Below, in pieces: positions 1 to 11,200 of a DNA stretch of 64,000 nucleotides; position 1 is the stretch's first letter; the number at the start of each line of letters is the position of its first letter. The position numbers and the translations under genes were made by a program. Source of the stretch: Phytopythium helicoides (lineage: Eukaryota; Oomycota; Peronosporomycetes; Pythiales; Pythiaceae); assembly GCA_024867545.1 (NCBI GenBank), contig JANFNE010000068.1:124001-188000 (forward strand), read 5' to 3'. The notes below the pieces were generated by a model. It saw nothing but the letters and a program-made list of their open reading frames with translations. It did not search any database and was not told the origin of the DNA.

Positions 1-2
1 TG

Positions 3-2213
3 ATCCGGTTTGGGGTCCTGGGGGAGTTCTCGAGCTTAGACGAGGCCAAGGAGGCGATGGAGAACTTCAATGGCTACGTGTACACGTACGATACCCGCTA
101 CGAGACCGAGCGGCAGCACGTGAGGCTCTTCACATGCCGTTCCCACCTCTTGTGCGGTCATCGTATGAAGATCCGCTGGATTCAAGATGATGGAGAAGAA
201 GACGTATTCATTCTTGAAGAAGGTGGAGAGCACTCGGGAACGGTGGTCCCTGCGCGACGTCGCGGCATTCACCCAGGAATGAAACGCGAGGTTGACGCAC
301 TGCTACGCATGGGATGGAGCGCTGGGAGGTTGCGCAGCGTTCTTCTACAGCGATATCGAAATCAAGAAAGCGTTTCCGGAATCATCCCTTGTGTGGGTCA
401 GATCGAGAACCGGCGTTCGTATTTGGTGCGGATTGCTCACACCGGGTGGGAGATCACCAGTCACGCGACGTTCAGCCAGTGGGCACGCAACAGATTGTGC
501 ACCACACGCGACCAGTTCTTCGCTGCAGCTACGCCAGCAGCTATGGACGACATGATCGTGCTCGACTCGTTTGTTCTTCCCAGGCAAGATGAAGAAGAGG
601 CAACGTTCGGCATCATTGTATCGTCTCGACGTGTGTTCGAGAATGTCAGGTCAACTGTTGAGAGTCAAGGCGATTCCCTCGTTTGTTCTACGGACGGAAC
701 GTACAAGCTTCATTTCGGCGGGTGGACATTGGTTGACTGTGGCTCTCATCATGTCGCTTGGTCGCGTGGGTCCTTCGTTCATCGGTTCGTCCCATGGGCG
801 TACATGTTTGTACGAAGTGAGTCGACCGCTTCGTATTCACGAATGTTTCAAGTCATCCGCCAGCGTGCACAAGATTTCTTTGACATCGACTTGCGCGTGG
901 CATTTGGGTGCTTGGACCACAGTGAGGCCATTGCTTCAGCTTTCGAATCAACTTGGCCAAGCATCTGCTTGGTTACGTGCTGGCCGCATCTCGCCCGCCA
1001 AGCGCGCAAGAAGCGAAGCTTGCTGGCCGACAAGGACAAGTACGACGGCATGATCAATCCTCAATTGCAGCAGCTCCGACTTGCGCGGACACACTCACAG
1101 TTCTTGAAGCTGAGTTCGATCATCACAAGTCACTGGGCACAAAATGGCGAAGAGTACGCTGAGTGGCTGGAGTCGGTCTATCTGTCGCGTCGCTGGTGCA
1201 GGTGGCATGTGAATGGGGCGGGGGTTGGTGGTATTGTTCCGAGTCAGCAAGCGATCGAGTCACACCATGCTGTTATCAAGAAAACGTGCGCTCCAAGCAA
1301 CCGAGCTTCGACTAGTGGAGTTTGCGATTCGATCATTCCGCGAATTCTTCAATACGACGGAGACAACCTGTGCTTTCAAGAAGTCAGTCTTGTCGGAGAA
1401 GGCATGATTTCTCCAGATATGATGGCGAAAGCAGTTCGGTTGCTTGCACACGCGGGGAACTACCGACGAGTTTTTCAAGGAAGAGGCAGCGACAAGGCTT
1501 TGGTGGCGATTCTTTTTAACTCCAAGCGCTACATCGTTGGTGGTAACGGTATTCTTGGTGCTGAGGTTAACGCAAAGCGGGCAAGAGTCTTCCTCAACTC
1601 ACTCGATGGGCGGATTCCTCGCAGGGTGTCAGCAAGTGAGCTCGAGTACGAAGTCCTCTCACTTCATCGTGTGTTGGTTACTCCAAACGTGCCAACAGGA
1701 CGCATCGAGCTTCAAGCTGTGTGGCCAAAGGAGGACACTGAGCGAGTACGTCGTGTGTACTCTTGCACCTGTTCCAGTTTTCTCCAGTCTGGTTGGATCT
1801 GCTCTCACATATTGGCGACGCTTTCATTGTACGGATGGATCAACCTGGAAGCATTCATGGGGCGTGTTGCTCCTCGACGTGCCCCAGGCCGACCGAGAGC
1901 ACGACGTCAAGCACTTGAAGTTGACCAAGACCAGGAAGGGTTTTTCAATGTCGATCGGCTTATCCGGCGCTTCATCAGGCAGCCTGGTTACCCACTCGGT
2001 TGGCGTATTGTTACTGATCGTGACGTGACTGTGGATGGAGTCGAAGATACCAACGAGTTCTCTGGGGTTGTTGCTGCTGTGCGGATGTCGAACGAAGGCG
2101 TCTTCGTTTGGTCGGTTCGTTTTGGAGACCCCGATCTTGTGGAGTTTGGCGCTGAGCAGCTTGCGAACGCAGCTAATCGTGCGCACCGCCTCGGGGTTGC
2201 GGTCACTGGCTGA
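3..2213 (+). CDS. MULE-like transposase with SWIM zinc finger, 5' end outside window
   Basis: This is a Mutator-like DDE transposase. The first ATG is at 57, but the frame is open and coherent back to position 3, so the true start probably lies left of the window. Counting from the ATG at 57 (718 aa), a Cys/His-rich N-terminal segment resembles the FLYWCH/FAR1-type DNA-binding fingers of MULEs. A likely catalytic triad is D213 (STDGTYK), D287 (LDHSEAI) and E401 (AIESHH). A SWIM finger (CTC, then CSH) sits near residues 573-590, followed by a basic stretch typical of the C-terminus. The family excises and inserts DNA between long terminal inverted repeats. No inverted repeats were recognised here. 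The reading frame is uninterrupted, unlike the other elements in this block, so it may be young or domesticated. Family call is strong; activity is unknown. Confidence 0.82.
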   Translation: MRFGVLGEFSSLDEAKEAMENFNGYVYTYDTRYETERQHVRLFTCRSHLLCGHRMKIRWIQDDGEEDVFILEEGGEHSGTVVPARRRGIHPGMKREVDALLRMGWSAGRLRSVLLQRYRNQESVSGIIPCVGQIENRRSYLVRIAHTGWEITSHATFSQWARNRLCTTRDQFFAAATPAAMDDMIVLDSFVLPRQDEEEATFGIIVSSRRVFENVRSTVESQGDSLVCSTDGTYKLHFGGWTLVDCGSHHVAWSRGSFVHRFVPWAYMFVRSESTASYSRMFQVIRQRAQDFFDIDLRVAFGCLDHSEAIASAFESTWPSICLVTCWPHLARQARKKRSLLADKDKYDGMINPQLQQLRLARTHSQFLKLSSIITSHWAQNGEEYAEWLESVYLSRRWCRWHVNGAGVGGIVPSQQAIESHHAVIKKTCAPSNRASTSGVCDSIIPRILQYDGDNLCFQEVSLVGEGMISPDMMAKAVRLLAHAGNYRRVFQGRGSDKALVAILFNSKRYIVGGNGILGAEVNAKRARVFLNSLDGRIPRRVSASELEYEVLSLHRVLVTPNVPTGRIELQAVWPKEDTERVRRVYSCTCSSFLQSGWICSHILATLSLYGWINLEAFMGRVAPRRAPGRPRARRQALEVDQDQEGFFNVDRLIRRFIRQPGYPLGWRIVTDRDVTVDGVEDTNEFSGVVAAVRMSNEGVFVWSVRFGDPDLVEFGAEQLANAANRAHRLGVAVTG

Positions 2214-2489
2214 GTGACTGCAGGATTGAGTTGTTGTGTTGATATGCATGTGATGCATGTGTAGTAGTGTGCTTACAGACAAACCCAAGCTTGCATATTT
2301 ACTTTTCCTTGTAGCTTGTGGCAGAAACATAGGGAGATTAACGAAAACAGGAACAAAAATTGCTCCCCAGACACTACCTTCTAGCTTGTTTTGGTTGCCA
2401 GCATGTTTGCTGGCACTAGTGACGATGCGCTCGTGATGTTCATCGCACTTGTTGTGATGGAAGTTGAACTCATGTGCAACGTACTTAAG

Positions 2490-2790
2490 CCATTGGAAGT
2501 TTTACGGGTACATTCTGCCAATCACTCTAGCTTCTACTCTTATTTCTGCCAATGGAATTTGAGTAATACATCCTCCAATGACGACGTGACTAGGCCGCGT
2601 TATCACCAATAGGAGCGAAGTTGTTGCAGCAGCCAATCACGTCGTGGCCTAGGTTGTTTGCGCCAATAACATCAGTGTCAGTTCTGCATCTAATCACAGC
2701 ACGGCTTGGGTGAGTATTTGCCAATGGGGACTGCCACGACTTCTATCCAATAGCATTTCAGTACGGACTAACAACCAATCACAGGCATTA
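2490..2790. repeat. Degenerate ~57-bp tandem repeat of phased CCAAT boxes
   Basis: CCAAT occurs at 2518, 2549, 2575, 2606, 2633, 2663, 2721, 2747 and 2775, with a variant CTAAT at 2690 and an inverse ATTGG at 2492. Successive spacings alternate between about 31 and 26 nt, so every second box is 54-58 nt away. Flanks also match loosely (CCAATCAC, then CGTGGC or CTTGG, then TTTG before the next box). This implies an old duplication of a two-box unit, about five copies. It lies between the 3' end of the MULE gene and the 3' end of the next gene. The rest of 2214-2802 is AT-richer and holds no convincing gene. Confidence 0.7.
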
Positions 2791-2802
2791 ATACCAAATG
2801 TA

Positions 2803-3354
2803 TTACTTCTTTTGTTTCTTTGGTGCATCTACAATCTGATAAATGCAATCTATGTACTGAAAGTACGAACGTAGACGGCGCTCCTCGTTGTTGAAGTAGA
2901 GGTACGAGTCGCTGTCGATGAACCGGAGCTTGTCGCCCACGCGCGCTCTCGCGATGGCATGCCATGTGCCTGCCTGCTGGCCAGGGCGCCGGCCAATGAT
3001 AATCAGCCGGTCGCGGCGGCTCTTGACAATGCGCTCCGCCCGGCGCGCTTGCGCGGCACGGAACGCACCGCGACCGGAGAGGCAGACGAGCCTCTTCCCG
3101 CGCTTGCCGAGGGCGAGGTGCAGCGCGTGCATGGTGTAAGCACCCAGCGTGACGTCGCCATGGTCAACACCAGGCGCCGTCACGCGCAGCCGCTTCAGCA
3201 CCGAGCGCAGACGAGCCGGCGTCAAGAAGTCCCGCTGCTGGAGGGCGTTGTTGACCGAGTACAGCCCGCAGAACGAGTACCGGTCAGGCAACTCGCCCTG
3301 GTGCTGCACCATCGTTGACTGGCGGAGCCGCATACGCTGCATACTGAAAGCCAA
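2803..3354 (-). CDS. Small papain-fold (Josephin/C39-like) cysteine protease-like protein
   Basis: An intronless ORF of 183 aa. The N-terminal half has a Gln (Q17 or Q19), then C29 in SFCGLYSVNNALQQ, which resembles the oxyanion-Gln and Cys-N-N-L-Q signature of Josephin and related papain-fold peptidases. A His (H132, GTWHAIA) and an acidic residue (D147 or D149, RFIDSDS) follow in the expected order, so a Cys-His-Asp triad is possible. The C-terminus is Lys-rich. Proteases of this fold are carried by some large eukaryotic transposons, and this gene lies between MULE and Helitron debris, so it may be transposon cargo. That link is inference. The frame is intact, with no stop or shift. The family assignment is tentative because identity to known groups cannot be measured here. 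Confidence 0.5.
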   Translation of the reverse strand: MAFSMQRMRLRQSTMVQHQGELPDRYSFCGLYSVNNALQQRDFLTPARLRSVLKRLRVTAPGVDHGDVTLGAYTMHALHLALGKRGKRLVCLSGRGAFRAAQARRAERIVKSRRDRLIIIGRRPGQQAGTWHAIARARVGDKLRFIDSDSYLYFNNEERRLRSYFQYIDCIYQIVDAPKKQKK

Positions 3355-4261
3355 TTGAAAGCGTTAGATACCGTACAGTGCATTCCCTAGCATCAAGCAC
3401 ATACAACAGCCAACATGCATCGATATCCGGTACAGTCTGTTCACTCAAGTCGACCAGGCAACGTCGGGGAGAGGTAACGTTTCGGGGCCTCGAGTGAACA
3501 GAACCGGCACGACGCAATGCGCGGCAACATCCAAATGTACAGTACATACAGCAAATGTATGGGGCTCACCTGTTGATTGCTTGGAGGATTTGCGCTTGAT
3601 TGCTTGAATTTCAAAGTGATAGGCGATGTGCGCAGGGAAGAACAGCAAGTCAAAAATAAATAGAATGCATAAGATCTCGAAGGAGGCAAAATATAGGCCA
3701 ACACGAATAGATCAGATGCGATTGTACAAAATTTACGGCTCTTATTCTATTTTAGCATGGCTGTGCTGTCCCATCAATGCATCAGGTATCCTGATATAGC
3801 CAATCGCGTTGCAGTGACAGGTCTTCGCTCAGGCTACTCACACTGACTACTGAACTGAAATGAATCGTATAAGGTTCACTATGCTGGCAGTGGACTCGTA
3901 CAGTAGGGTTTTGACCTACGGTATAAATAGAGAACATCGACTATAACTGTATGCTCAAGTTCATACTGTATGTGCCTTGGATCGCGACGTTTCGTCCTCG
4001 ATCCTGAAGTTGAGTCCCTACCGGCTCGCTTCACATGTTTGTGCGGTCATCGCACGAAAATAGCGCGAGTCGCACAGCATCGCAGCGCGATGAAGTCGCT
4101 CCCTGTGCTGCTGTCGAGCAGTACCTAAGTTCATGTTAGTTTTACTATAATATACAAATGTGAATACAAAACAGGTTGTCATGTGCGGCAACAGCGGGTC
4201 AGTGCTGCTGGCGCTGATAACAGGGGTTCAGCGGAAATCCGACATATATTAATTAACACCC
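3355..4261. other. Non-coding AT-rich spacer with a TATA-like motif
   Basis: No convincing gene is seen. A textbook TATA motif, TATAAATAG, lies at 3922-3930 on the plus strand, which is unusual for oomycete promoters and more typical of LTR elements. It may belong to a fragment of an unrecognised retroelement. The end near 4260 abuts the first readable codons of the helicase remnant. Confidence 0.4.
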
Positions 4262-7200
4262 ATGGACACGTTCAAATCAAACCACGACGTGAAGATGCAG
4301 AACCTGGTCGATTCTGTTACTGCAGTTGCGCTAGCCTCATTCAAGCGGCGCGAGCTTCGCGAGCGGCTACTCCAGGAGCCGCAGCCGGACAGCTCGGTTT
4401 TCGGTCGCAGGCGCGTTGCGTCCATGGTGTTTGCGTTGTCGAATCGGCGAGAGATCGCCGGTCCAATGGCGGCGCTTTATTTTCTGCACGGTTCGTGCGC
4501 GTACATGAGCGCCAACTGCACACCGCTGCCGCTGTACGACGTCCTGCGCGAGCTTGTCCAGCTCGGCACGCACTCGTGCACTCTCGTCGAGCTCGGCGAC
4601 CGCGACTCCACCGCCATCACTTTCCGAGCAGCATCCTTCCTCGATGACTATTTGTTTCGACCGCTGTCAATCGACCGCAAGAGCCTCTATGAGTTCGCCA
4701 TGACGTACTCCCGCTGCAAGCAAACCGCATCGACGGCAGCTGCCGAGCTGTTTTTGAGCGGCCATCCGTTTCGGTCCACGCACTGCATCGGCCACCACCA
4801 AACCGAAGTGGTTCCTGTCGTCTCGGGCGTGCGGATGCCGTACCTGGATTCCGAGACGCCCCGATAGCTCGTCTCCAAGCGCGCACAATGCGCGCTGGCG
4901 CTCTTCAAGCCGTTTCGGTGCGTCTTAGATCTCGTAAGTGACCCGGCGAGCGAGGCCGCGTGGGTCGACGTGTACTTCGCGTGGGAGTCGTCGCGGACAA
5001 TCTTTGTCCGCGAAATCATAGCGAACATGGACGACTATTACCACGCGACTTTGCTGGCTCAGGAGGACGTCGACGCAGGCCGCAACGAGCAAGGCGGCGA
5101 TTCTGACAGCGACGAGCTCGCTGGGAACCCCACTGACGTCGACGGCGCGATGAAGGCCATGACGTGCGACATCGACGCAGCGACCGGCGCGAGAGCCGAC
5201 ACCTTCTTCCACCTCCTGGACGTCGACGCTGCCGCTGTTAATGCGTCGGCTGTACCGCCTGGCGACGGCTCGGACCTGCCGGCCTTCCCGACCAACAGCT
5301 CCGGCGGCGCACTGGTAGCGAGCGCGACGCACCGAGAGCTGCTGGCACCGGCGGTGAGCAGCGAGGCCGACGCTGCCATCCACTTGGGCAACCGGCAATG
5401 CGCGTTGAAAATGTCTGTCGAGCAGTTGCAGCAATGGGTCAAAGGCCCGACGACCAACGAAGCCGAGCCGTCGCAGGTGGGGCGGCACGGACTCGACGAG
5501 CGCCTGGCTGACATCTTGGAGCTTATCCAGACCGCGCTCGGATCGGACCGCGGGTGGGCTCCGCCGAACCAGCAGCAGAATCGCGCACATCCCCGCTTGC
5601 TTCCTCCGTACCCGTACATAAACAACGTCTCGGCCGCCTTCACGCTCAATCGGCGGCAGCACGTCGCCTTCTCGCTGATCGCCGCAGCGCTGCTTCGGCG
5701 CTTTCAGCAGCAGGAGCTGGCCAGTGCCGACGAGTCGGCCGCCTACCGCGCCAGTGGCTTCGAGGCGCGACTGCGAGCCGACCAGCTTCTCATATTTCTC
5801 GGCGGCGCCGGCAGCACCGGCAAGAGCTGCGTCATTGACGCCGTCAACGCGTTTTGCGCCGGCTGGCACAGCGGCAACTCGACGGAGAAAGCTGCGCAGA
5901 CTGGGAAAGTTGCGACGCTCATCGGCGGCCGTACGCTCGCCAGCTTCCTGGTTCGGGTGGAGCATGCGATCCGGGAAAAGAAGTGCGCTCCCATCGACCT
6001 CCTTGCCATCGACGAGATCTCCATGATGCGCAAATCCGAGTGGTTAGCGCTCGACAACTTGTTGCACCGGTACATGCAGCTAGAGAACGTGCCCTTCTGC
6101 GGCGTCCACGTCGTGTTGGTGGGCGATTTCCTGCAGGTGTCGCCCGTGAAGGCGGGCACGATCTAATTGGACCCCGCGGACGGCCGTCGACGTCAAGTGA
6201 TTTGATCTCTGGCGCAACATCTCGACCGTCGTGCTTGAGGAGACCGTGCGCTTCCGCGACGACCCCAAGTGGGGCGAGGGCTGCCGGAACGTGCGCCTGG
6301 GTCGCTGGACCCAGGCATTCATCGACATGATCAACGTGCGGGCCATCGCCAGCGTCGGCGAGCGCGGCGACGCGCGGCCGTACGCGACCAGGCGCCTGCG
6401 TCGACCGTCTTCGTCACACCCGAGAACGCGACTCGACTGGGCGTTTAAAATGTATTCGTGGCGCAGGTCGCGTCGAGGCTGCCGCCCGACGTCTACCCCG
6501 TGCGCATCCTGGCAAACTTCAAAGGTGCTCTGAATGGGCTAAGCGCCAGTGATCTGAGCTATGTCTTGAGCCTACCCGACAACCAGTTCGGGCGGCTGGC
6601 ACCATACTTGGACTTGATCCTCGGAATGCCGATCCAGGTCACCCAGAAAGTGGCGACCGCCAAGGGCGTCGCAAACGGAACGCTCGGCTGGCTGGAGGCG
6701 GCCCACTTCGCTTCAGACACCTCCTTCCGCCTCGTGCGCGACGGTGCGACGTGCGCTGTCGTGCACATGCCCATCCGGCCGCCCGACTACGCCTTGATTC
6801 GAGTGCGGCGGCCACAGGCGTCGACTGTGCAACCCGGTGACGACCCCGAGCTGTTCCCAGTCTTCTTCGCCACCGAGGCGTATTCCAAAACGACGATCAA
6901 AATCGCGCCTGTCCCGGACGGCCAGCCGCGCTCGATCACGGCGCGCCCTCAGCAGTTCCCTTTCGTGTGCGCCGTGGGGTCGACGGTGTACAAGGTGCAA
7001 GGTGAAACTCTTCTGTCCATGGTGGTCATGGACTGGAAGTCGCGGCACCCAATCGTCAACAAACCACAACAAACGTACTTGCTTGTTTCCCGAATGACGA
7101 CTCGTCAAGGATTAATCGCCATGTCTCTCCTTTCAGAACAACTCGCGGCGTGGTCCAAGCTTCCGGACCACGCACTCGTTGAAGAAGAGCGACTCTACCG

Positions 7201-7267
7201 CCTCAGCATCAATAAAGAATTGGACACCGTCTTTGGGTGGTACAGTTATCAAACATATCGCAACTAG
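4262..7267 (+). pseudogene. Decayed Helitron-type PIF1 helicase
   Basis: The coding trace starts at 4262 with the segment that precedes the helicase in Helitron polyproteins (REIAGPMAALYFLHGS, then DDYLFRP, then VPVVSG). The N-terminal HUH Rep domain is missing. An in-frame TAG at 4865-4867 interrupts it, and the same frame resumes and contains ALALFKPFR. Helicase motifs follow: Walker A as GGAGSTGKS (one residue longer than the usual GGAGTGKS), LLAIDEISMM and VLVGDFLQVSPV. The frame ends at a TAA (6164-6166), continues in another frame around 6231-6440 (VVLEETVRFRDDPKW), then returns to the first frame after a TAA at 6446-6448. The C-terminal motifs are present (GVANGTLG, STVYKVQGETL, YLLVSRMTT). 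This is a truncated rolling-circle transposon relic and cannot make a working protein. No 3' terminal hairpin was identified. Confidence 0.85.
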
Positions 7268-7793
7268 TCTTACCTTTTTGGATGCTGAACTTGAGTCAAC
7301 GTATTTGCGTTGTATGAGGGATTTCTTAGAAGTCAAGAGGAAGATCGACATGATGCCGCGGCCGTCCCGGTCACCCAGCCTGAACTCATTCAAGAACATC
7401 TGATCGGCGATGGCTGCATGAGTTTACGGCGACGGAAAGCAGTATGCGTGTGTCGAAGACCTCGAGCTTGCTATCATGGGAGCGTGTCATTCCATTAAGC
7501 TCGACTATCCTTCTGCCTTAATGTTTCAATGTCTCACCAGTCCATCGCTATCATCAAGGGCAGTAAGAAGAAGATCAATTATCGACCAACATAGTGAGTA
7601 GGATTTTGTACGGACGGCAAAAAAAAAGGGCGACATAATGGATGTCCTGGTGATCAATATCAATTCGTTCTGTGGTGTCTCTGTCAATCATTAAAAAAAA
7701 AACAGTTGTTAAATCAACCTGTTTAGACTACTGTACTTTCCATACCGACCACATACTCAAACTGCGTCTCCGAATGAGCTGTCTTTTGCATCA
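7268..7793. other. Spacer between two transposon relics
   Basis: No gene is seen. It contains homopolymer A runs near 7619-7628 and 7694-7703 and is AT-richer than its surroundings. It may include the lost 3' end of the Helitron, but no diagnostic terminus is visible. Confidence 0.4.
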
Positions 7794-8240
7794 TGTTAGG
7801 CAAGGGCCTTCGTCAACATATCTCGTTCGCATCTGAATATCATACTGAGAATAGTACTTTAAAAGCGTTTGTGAGACTTTTGAGGGCAGCCGGTTTGACC
7901 TGGACCGACTAGCCCGAGGCCAATACGATCCAACGTTGCTAGCGCTCATCGATTACGTCAACTCGTGAGTACGAGATTGTGGGTACAAGATGGGATCCAC
8001 GTGGCGCCCTCTGATTGGCTGCCGTGAATCAGTATCCAGGAAAAAATCAAGTAGAGTGTACCCAGTAGGGGACAGGCAGGCTTAGAGGTAGCAAGTAGTT
8101 GCGAACTAAGGACCTCAATCGAATCACTTTCGAATCTTCCTTCTACCCCTCAAGTGGTCTTCGCTCCGGTCTTCTGTCCAAGTGAAGAACTCCCTCCGCT
8201 CCGCTCAAGCTTCGTGTCCAAGACCTCACTACCTCCAACA
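7794..8240 (+). repeat. Probable 5' LTR remnant of the copia element
   Basis: The right edge is inferred from the primer binding site that starts at 8241. The bases before it end in CCTCCAACA, matching the usual CA end of an LTR. A TGTTAG at 7794 could be the TG left end, giving an LTR of about 447 bp, but no second LTR is present to confirm this. The left edge is therefore a guess; the right edge is better supported. Confidence 0.35.
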
Positions 8241-8252
8241 GGTTATGAGCCC
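8241..8252 (+). other. Copia-type primer binding site
   Basis: GGTTATGAGCCC directly follows the presumed LTR end and precedes the gag start by a few bases. It resembles the primer binding site of Drosophila copia, which pairs with an internal half-fragment of initiator tRNA-Met rather than the tRNA 3' end. The position relative to gag fits this role. Confidence 0.55.
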
Positions 8253-8259
8253 AAGCACC

Positions 8260-11200
8260 ATGTCCTCTGCGCAAGACGCCTCGACCAAGGTCTCCATCGA
8301 CAAGTTCAACGGAGACAACTACGCGACTTGGAGCCGCTACATGCGTGGCGTGTTCCTGACCAAGTCGACGTGGCATGTCGTGAACCGCGAGACGACTCCG
8401 AGCTTCACGGATCCGCGGGCCAAGGATGACTACGTCAAGGCAAGCAGCATCGCGTTCGGCTTGATGCTGCTCCACATGGACGCGGACTACCATCACGTGG
8501 TCGACGACTGTGAGGAAGCCTGGGTGGCGTGGGAGCGCTTGAAGACCCTCTACGGTGGATCGCAGAAGGCTGGTCGCATCTACTTGAAGCGACGCTCTTC
8601 AGCATGTAGATGGCGGAAGGCGACAATGTGTTGCATCATTGCACTGAAGTCCTCAACATCAGCTCCAAGCTCAGCAGCATCGGCGCCAAGATGGAGGACG
8701 AAGATGTGGCGATCTGCTTGTTGCGCAGTCTCCCCAAGAGCTACGAGAACGTCGTGCTCAACTTGGAGATGAGCAACGCAGAGCTGCGGACGCGAGACGT
8801 TGTGAAGGTGCTCACAAATGAGCATATCAAGCGACAAGGCGAGAAGACTCCGGCGATGAAGACTGAAGACGCGACCAAGGCGTTCAGTGTCGACCGAGAG
8901 CCTCGCCAGTGCACTTACTGCGGTAAGATGGGGCACTTGGTTGACAAGTGCTGGACCAAGAAGAAGGACGAGAACCGAGGAGGTCCGAGACGCGGCGGCA
9001 ATGGCCGTGGACGCGGGGCCAACAGCGCTCAATGGAGGAACGACGACTACGACTACGACAACCAGCGAGTTGCGTTTGCGGTTTCCCTCGAGTGCGGAGT
9101 TTCGACGGGCGAGAAGATGCCCGGGATGTGGGCGGTCGACAGCGGCGCAACGCACCACATCTGCAACGACAAGGCCAAGTTCGCCAGCCTGATTGAGCGA
9201 GACGACGGCGAACTATCGGTGGCCAACGGCAACAAGGCGGCAATCAAGGGTGTGGGAAGCATCTTCGAACGAGTGCTTCTGCCCAACGGTGAAGAGCGCA
9301 AGATCGAGATCAAGGACGCGCTGTATGTCCCCGACATGAGCAAGAATCTTCTATCGGTGCCGCAAATCAACAAGAGTGGCCAGTTCCAAGTGATCTTTGA
9401 CGGCACCAAGATACACGTTGCGCGCAAGGCTTCGAAGCAAGTGGTGGCGACGGCAGACCTCGTTGACGGACTCTACTGGCTTCGCACGCCTCAGCGATCG
9501 GCTAACGCAGCAACCGGTGGAAGAACAATTGATCTGCACGCGCGTATGGGTCACGCTCCAGTCGAGGTGCTTCGCAAGATGGTCGACAACGAAATGATCA
9601 AGGACGCGAAGCTACCCTCCAGCTCGAGTGGACCAAGTGTGTGCCGCGGCTGTCAACAAGGAAAGATGGTCCAAAGGCCATTTCCAAGCAATCGTGACAA
9701 GTGCCACTACGACACATTCGAGTTGCTCCACTTCGACATCTACGGACCCAGGGAAGAAGACTCTCTGGGTGGAAGCAAGTATCTGCTGCTGATCGTCGAC
9801 GAAGCCAGCGGGTGCATGAAGGGATTCTGTCTGAGTGCCAAGTCGGAAAGCGAGGACTGCATCAAGACGTACATCACCAAGGTCCAGAATCAGTTCGGCA
9901 AGAAGGTCAAGTTCGTGCGTCATGACGGAGCGCGTGAGTTTGCTACCAACTCGCTTAAGGTGTTCTACGAAGACGAAGGCATCGAGCAGCAAACGACGGT
10001 TCCCTACGCGCACCAGACCAACGGCACGGCAGAGCGAGCCATCCGGACAATTGTCACAATCGGCCGCAGCATGCTTCACCACGCCAAGATGGACAAGATC
10101 TTCTGGGCTGAGGTAGTGATGGCAGCCATCTACGTCAAGAATCGTCTACCATCTCCCAAGTTCCAGCACAAGACTCCGATCGAGATTCTGTACAAGTCCA
10201 AGCCAAGTGTGGAGCACATGCGTGTATTTGGCTGTCGCGCTCACGTACCGACTCCTAAAGAGAAGTGACTCAAGTGGGACCCGAAGTCTCGTGCTGGGTT
10301 GTTCGTCGGATGTGAGGAAGCGTCAAAGGCCTATCGGGTTTATGACATCGAGGCGGGGCAGGTGGTTATCACTCGCGATGTCACCTTCGACGAAGCGACT
10401 TTCGGCTTCTCGTCAGCGGCTTCCGATAAAGACATGGATGATCTCGACTTCAACTCTCGGCATTGCTGAAGATGGATCAAGACAGACGGACTACACGCAG
10501 GCGGGGAAGCGCAAGAGCCGATCGGCGAATGAAGATGACACTACTGGAAAATCGCGGGCTGTTCGACACCGAGTTGGACTGGAAGAAGCAAGCGCACCGC
10601 GCAGTTCTCCCTCGCGCCAAGAAGATGAAGAAGAAAAATCTGGCGACCGACACGACGGCTCGGACCCCTCGACTCCTCCTGTGTTTTGGCGAGCAAGTGC
10701 CAATGCCGTGGAAGCCTCCGACCTCTCCGAGCCAACAACATTCGAGGAAGCAGTGAACGGTCCGGATCAAGCTCACTGGCGCAAAGTGATTCGCGCGGAG
10801 CTGGAATCGATGCGACTTCGAGGAGTGTTTCGTGCGGCCAAGCTTCCAACGGGACAACGCGCCATCGGCACCAAGTGGGTTTTCAAGATCAAGCGAAAAG
10901 CCGATGGGTCCATCGAGAAGTACAAGGCACGCCTCGTGGCCAAGGGTTTCAAGCAGAAGTACGGCATCGACTACACGGAAACGTTCTCGCCCGTGGTCAA
11001 GTGCGCATCGTGATCGCGCTCATCGACTTCTTCGGCTGGCACCTCGATCAACTGGACGTAGTGACGGCGTTCTTATACGGCGTGATGATGAAGGTCGTGT
11101 ACTGTGTGGTTCCTGAAGGCGTCGAGCTGGACAGTGGCTTCGACTGCCTTGAGCTGGTGAAGGCGATCTACGGCCTCAAGCAAGCTTCTCGTGTGTGGAA

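Noticed and set aside
3922..3930. TATA box as promoter of the helicase relic
   Set aside because: The helicase is truncated and broken; the motif more likely belongs to another element fragment and no start site can be tied to it.
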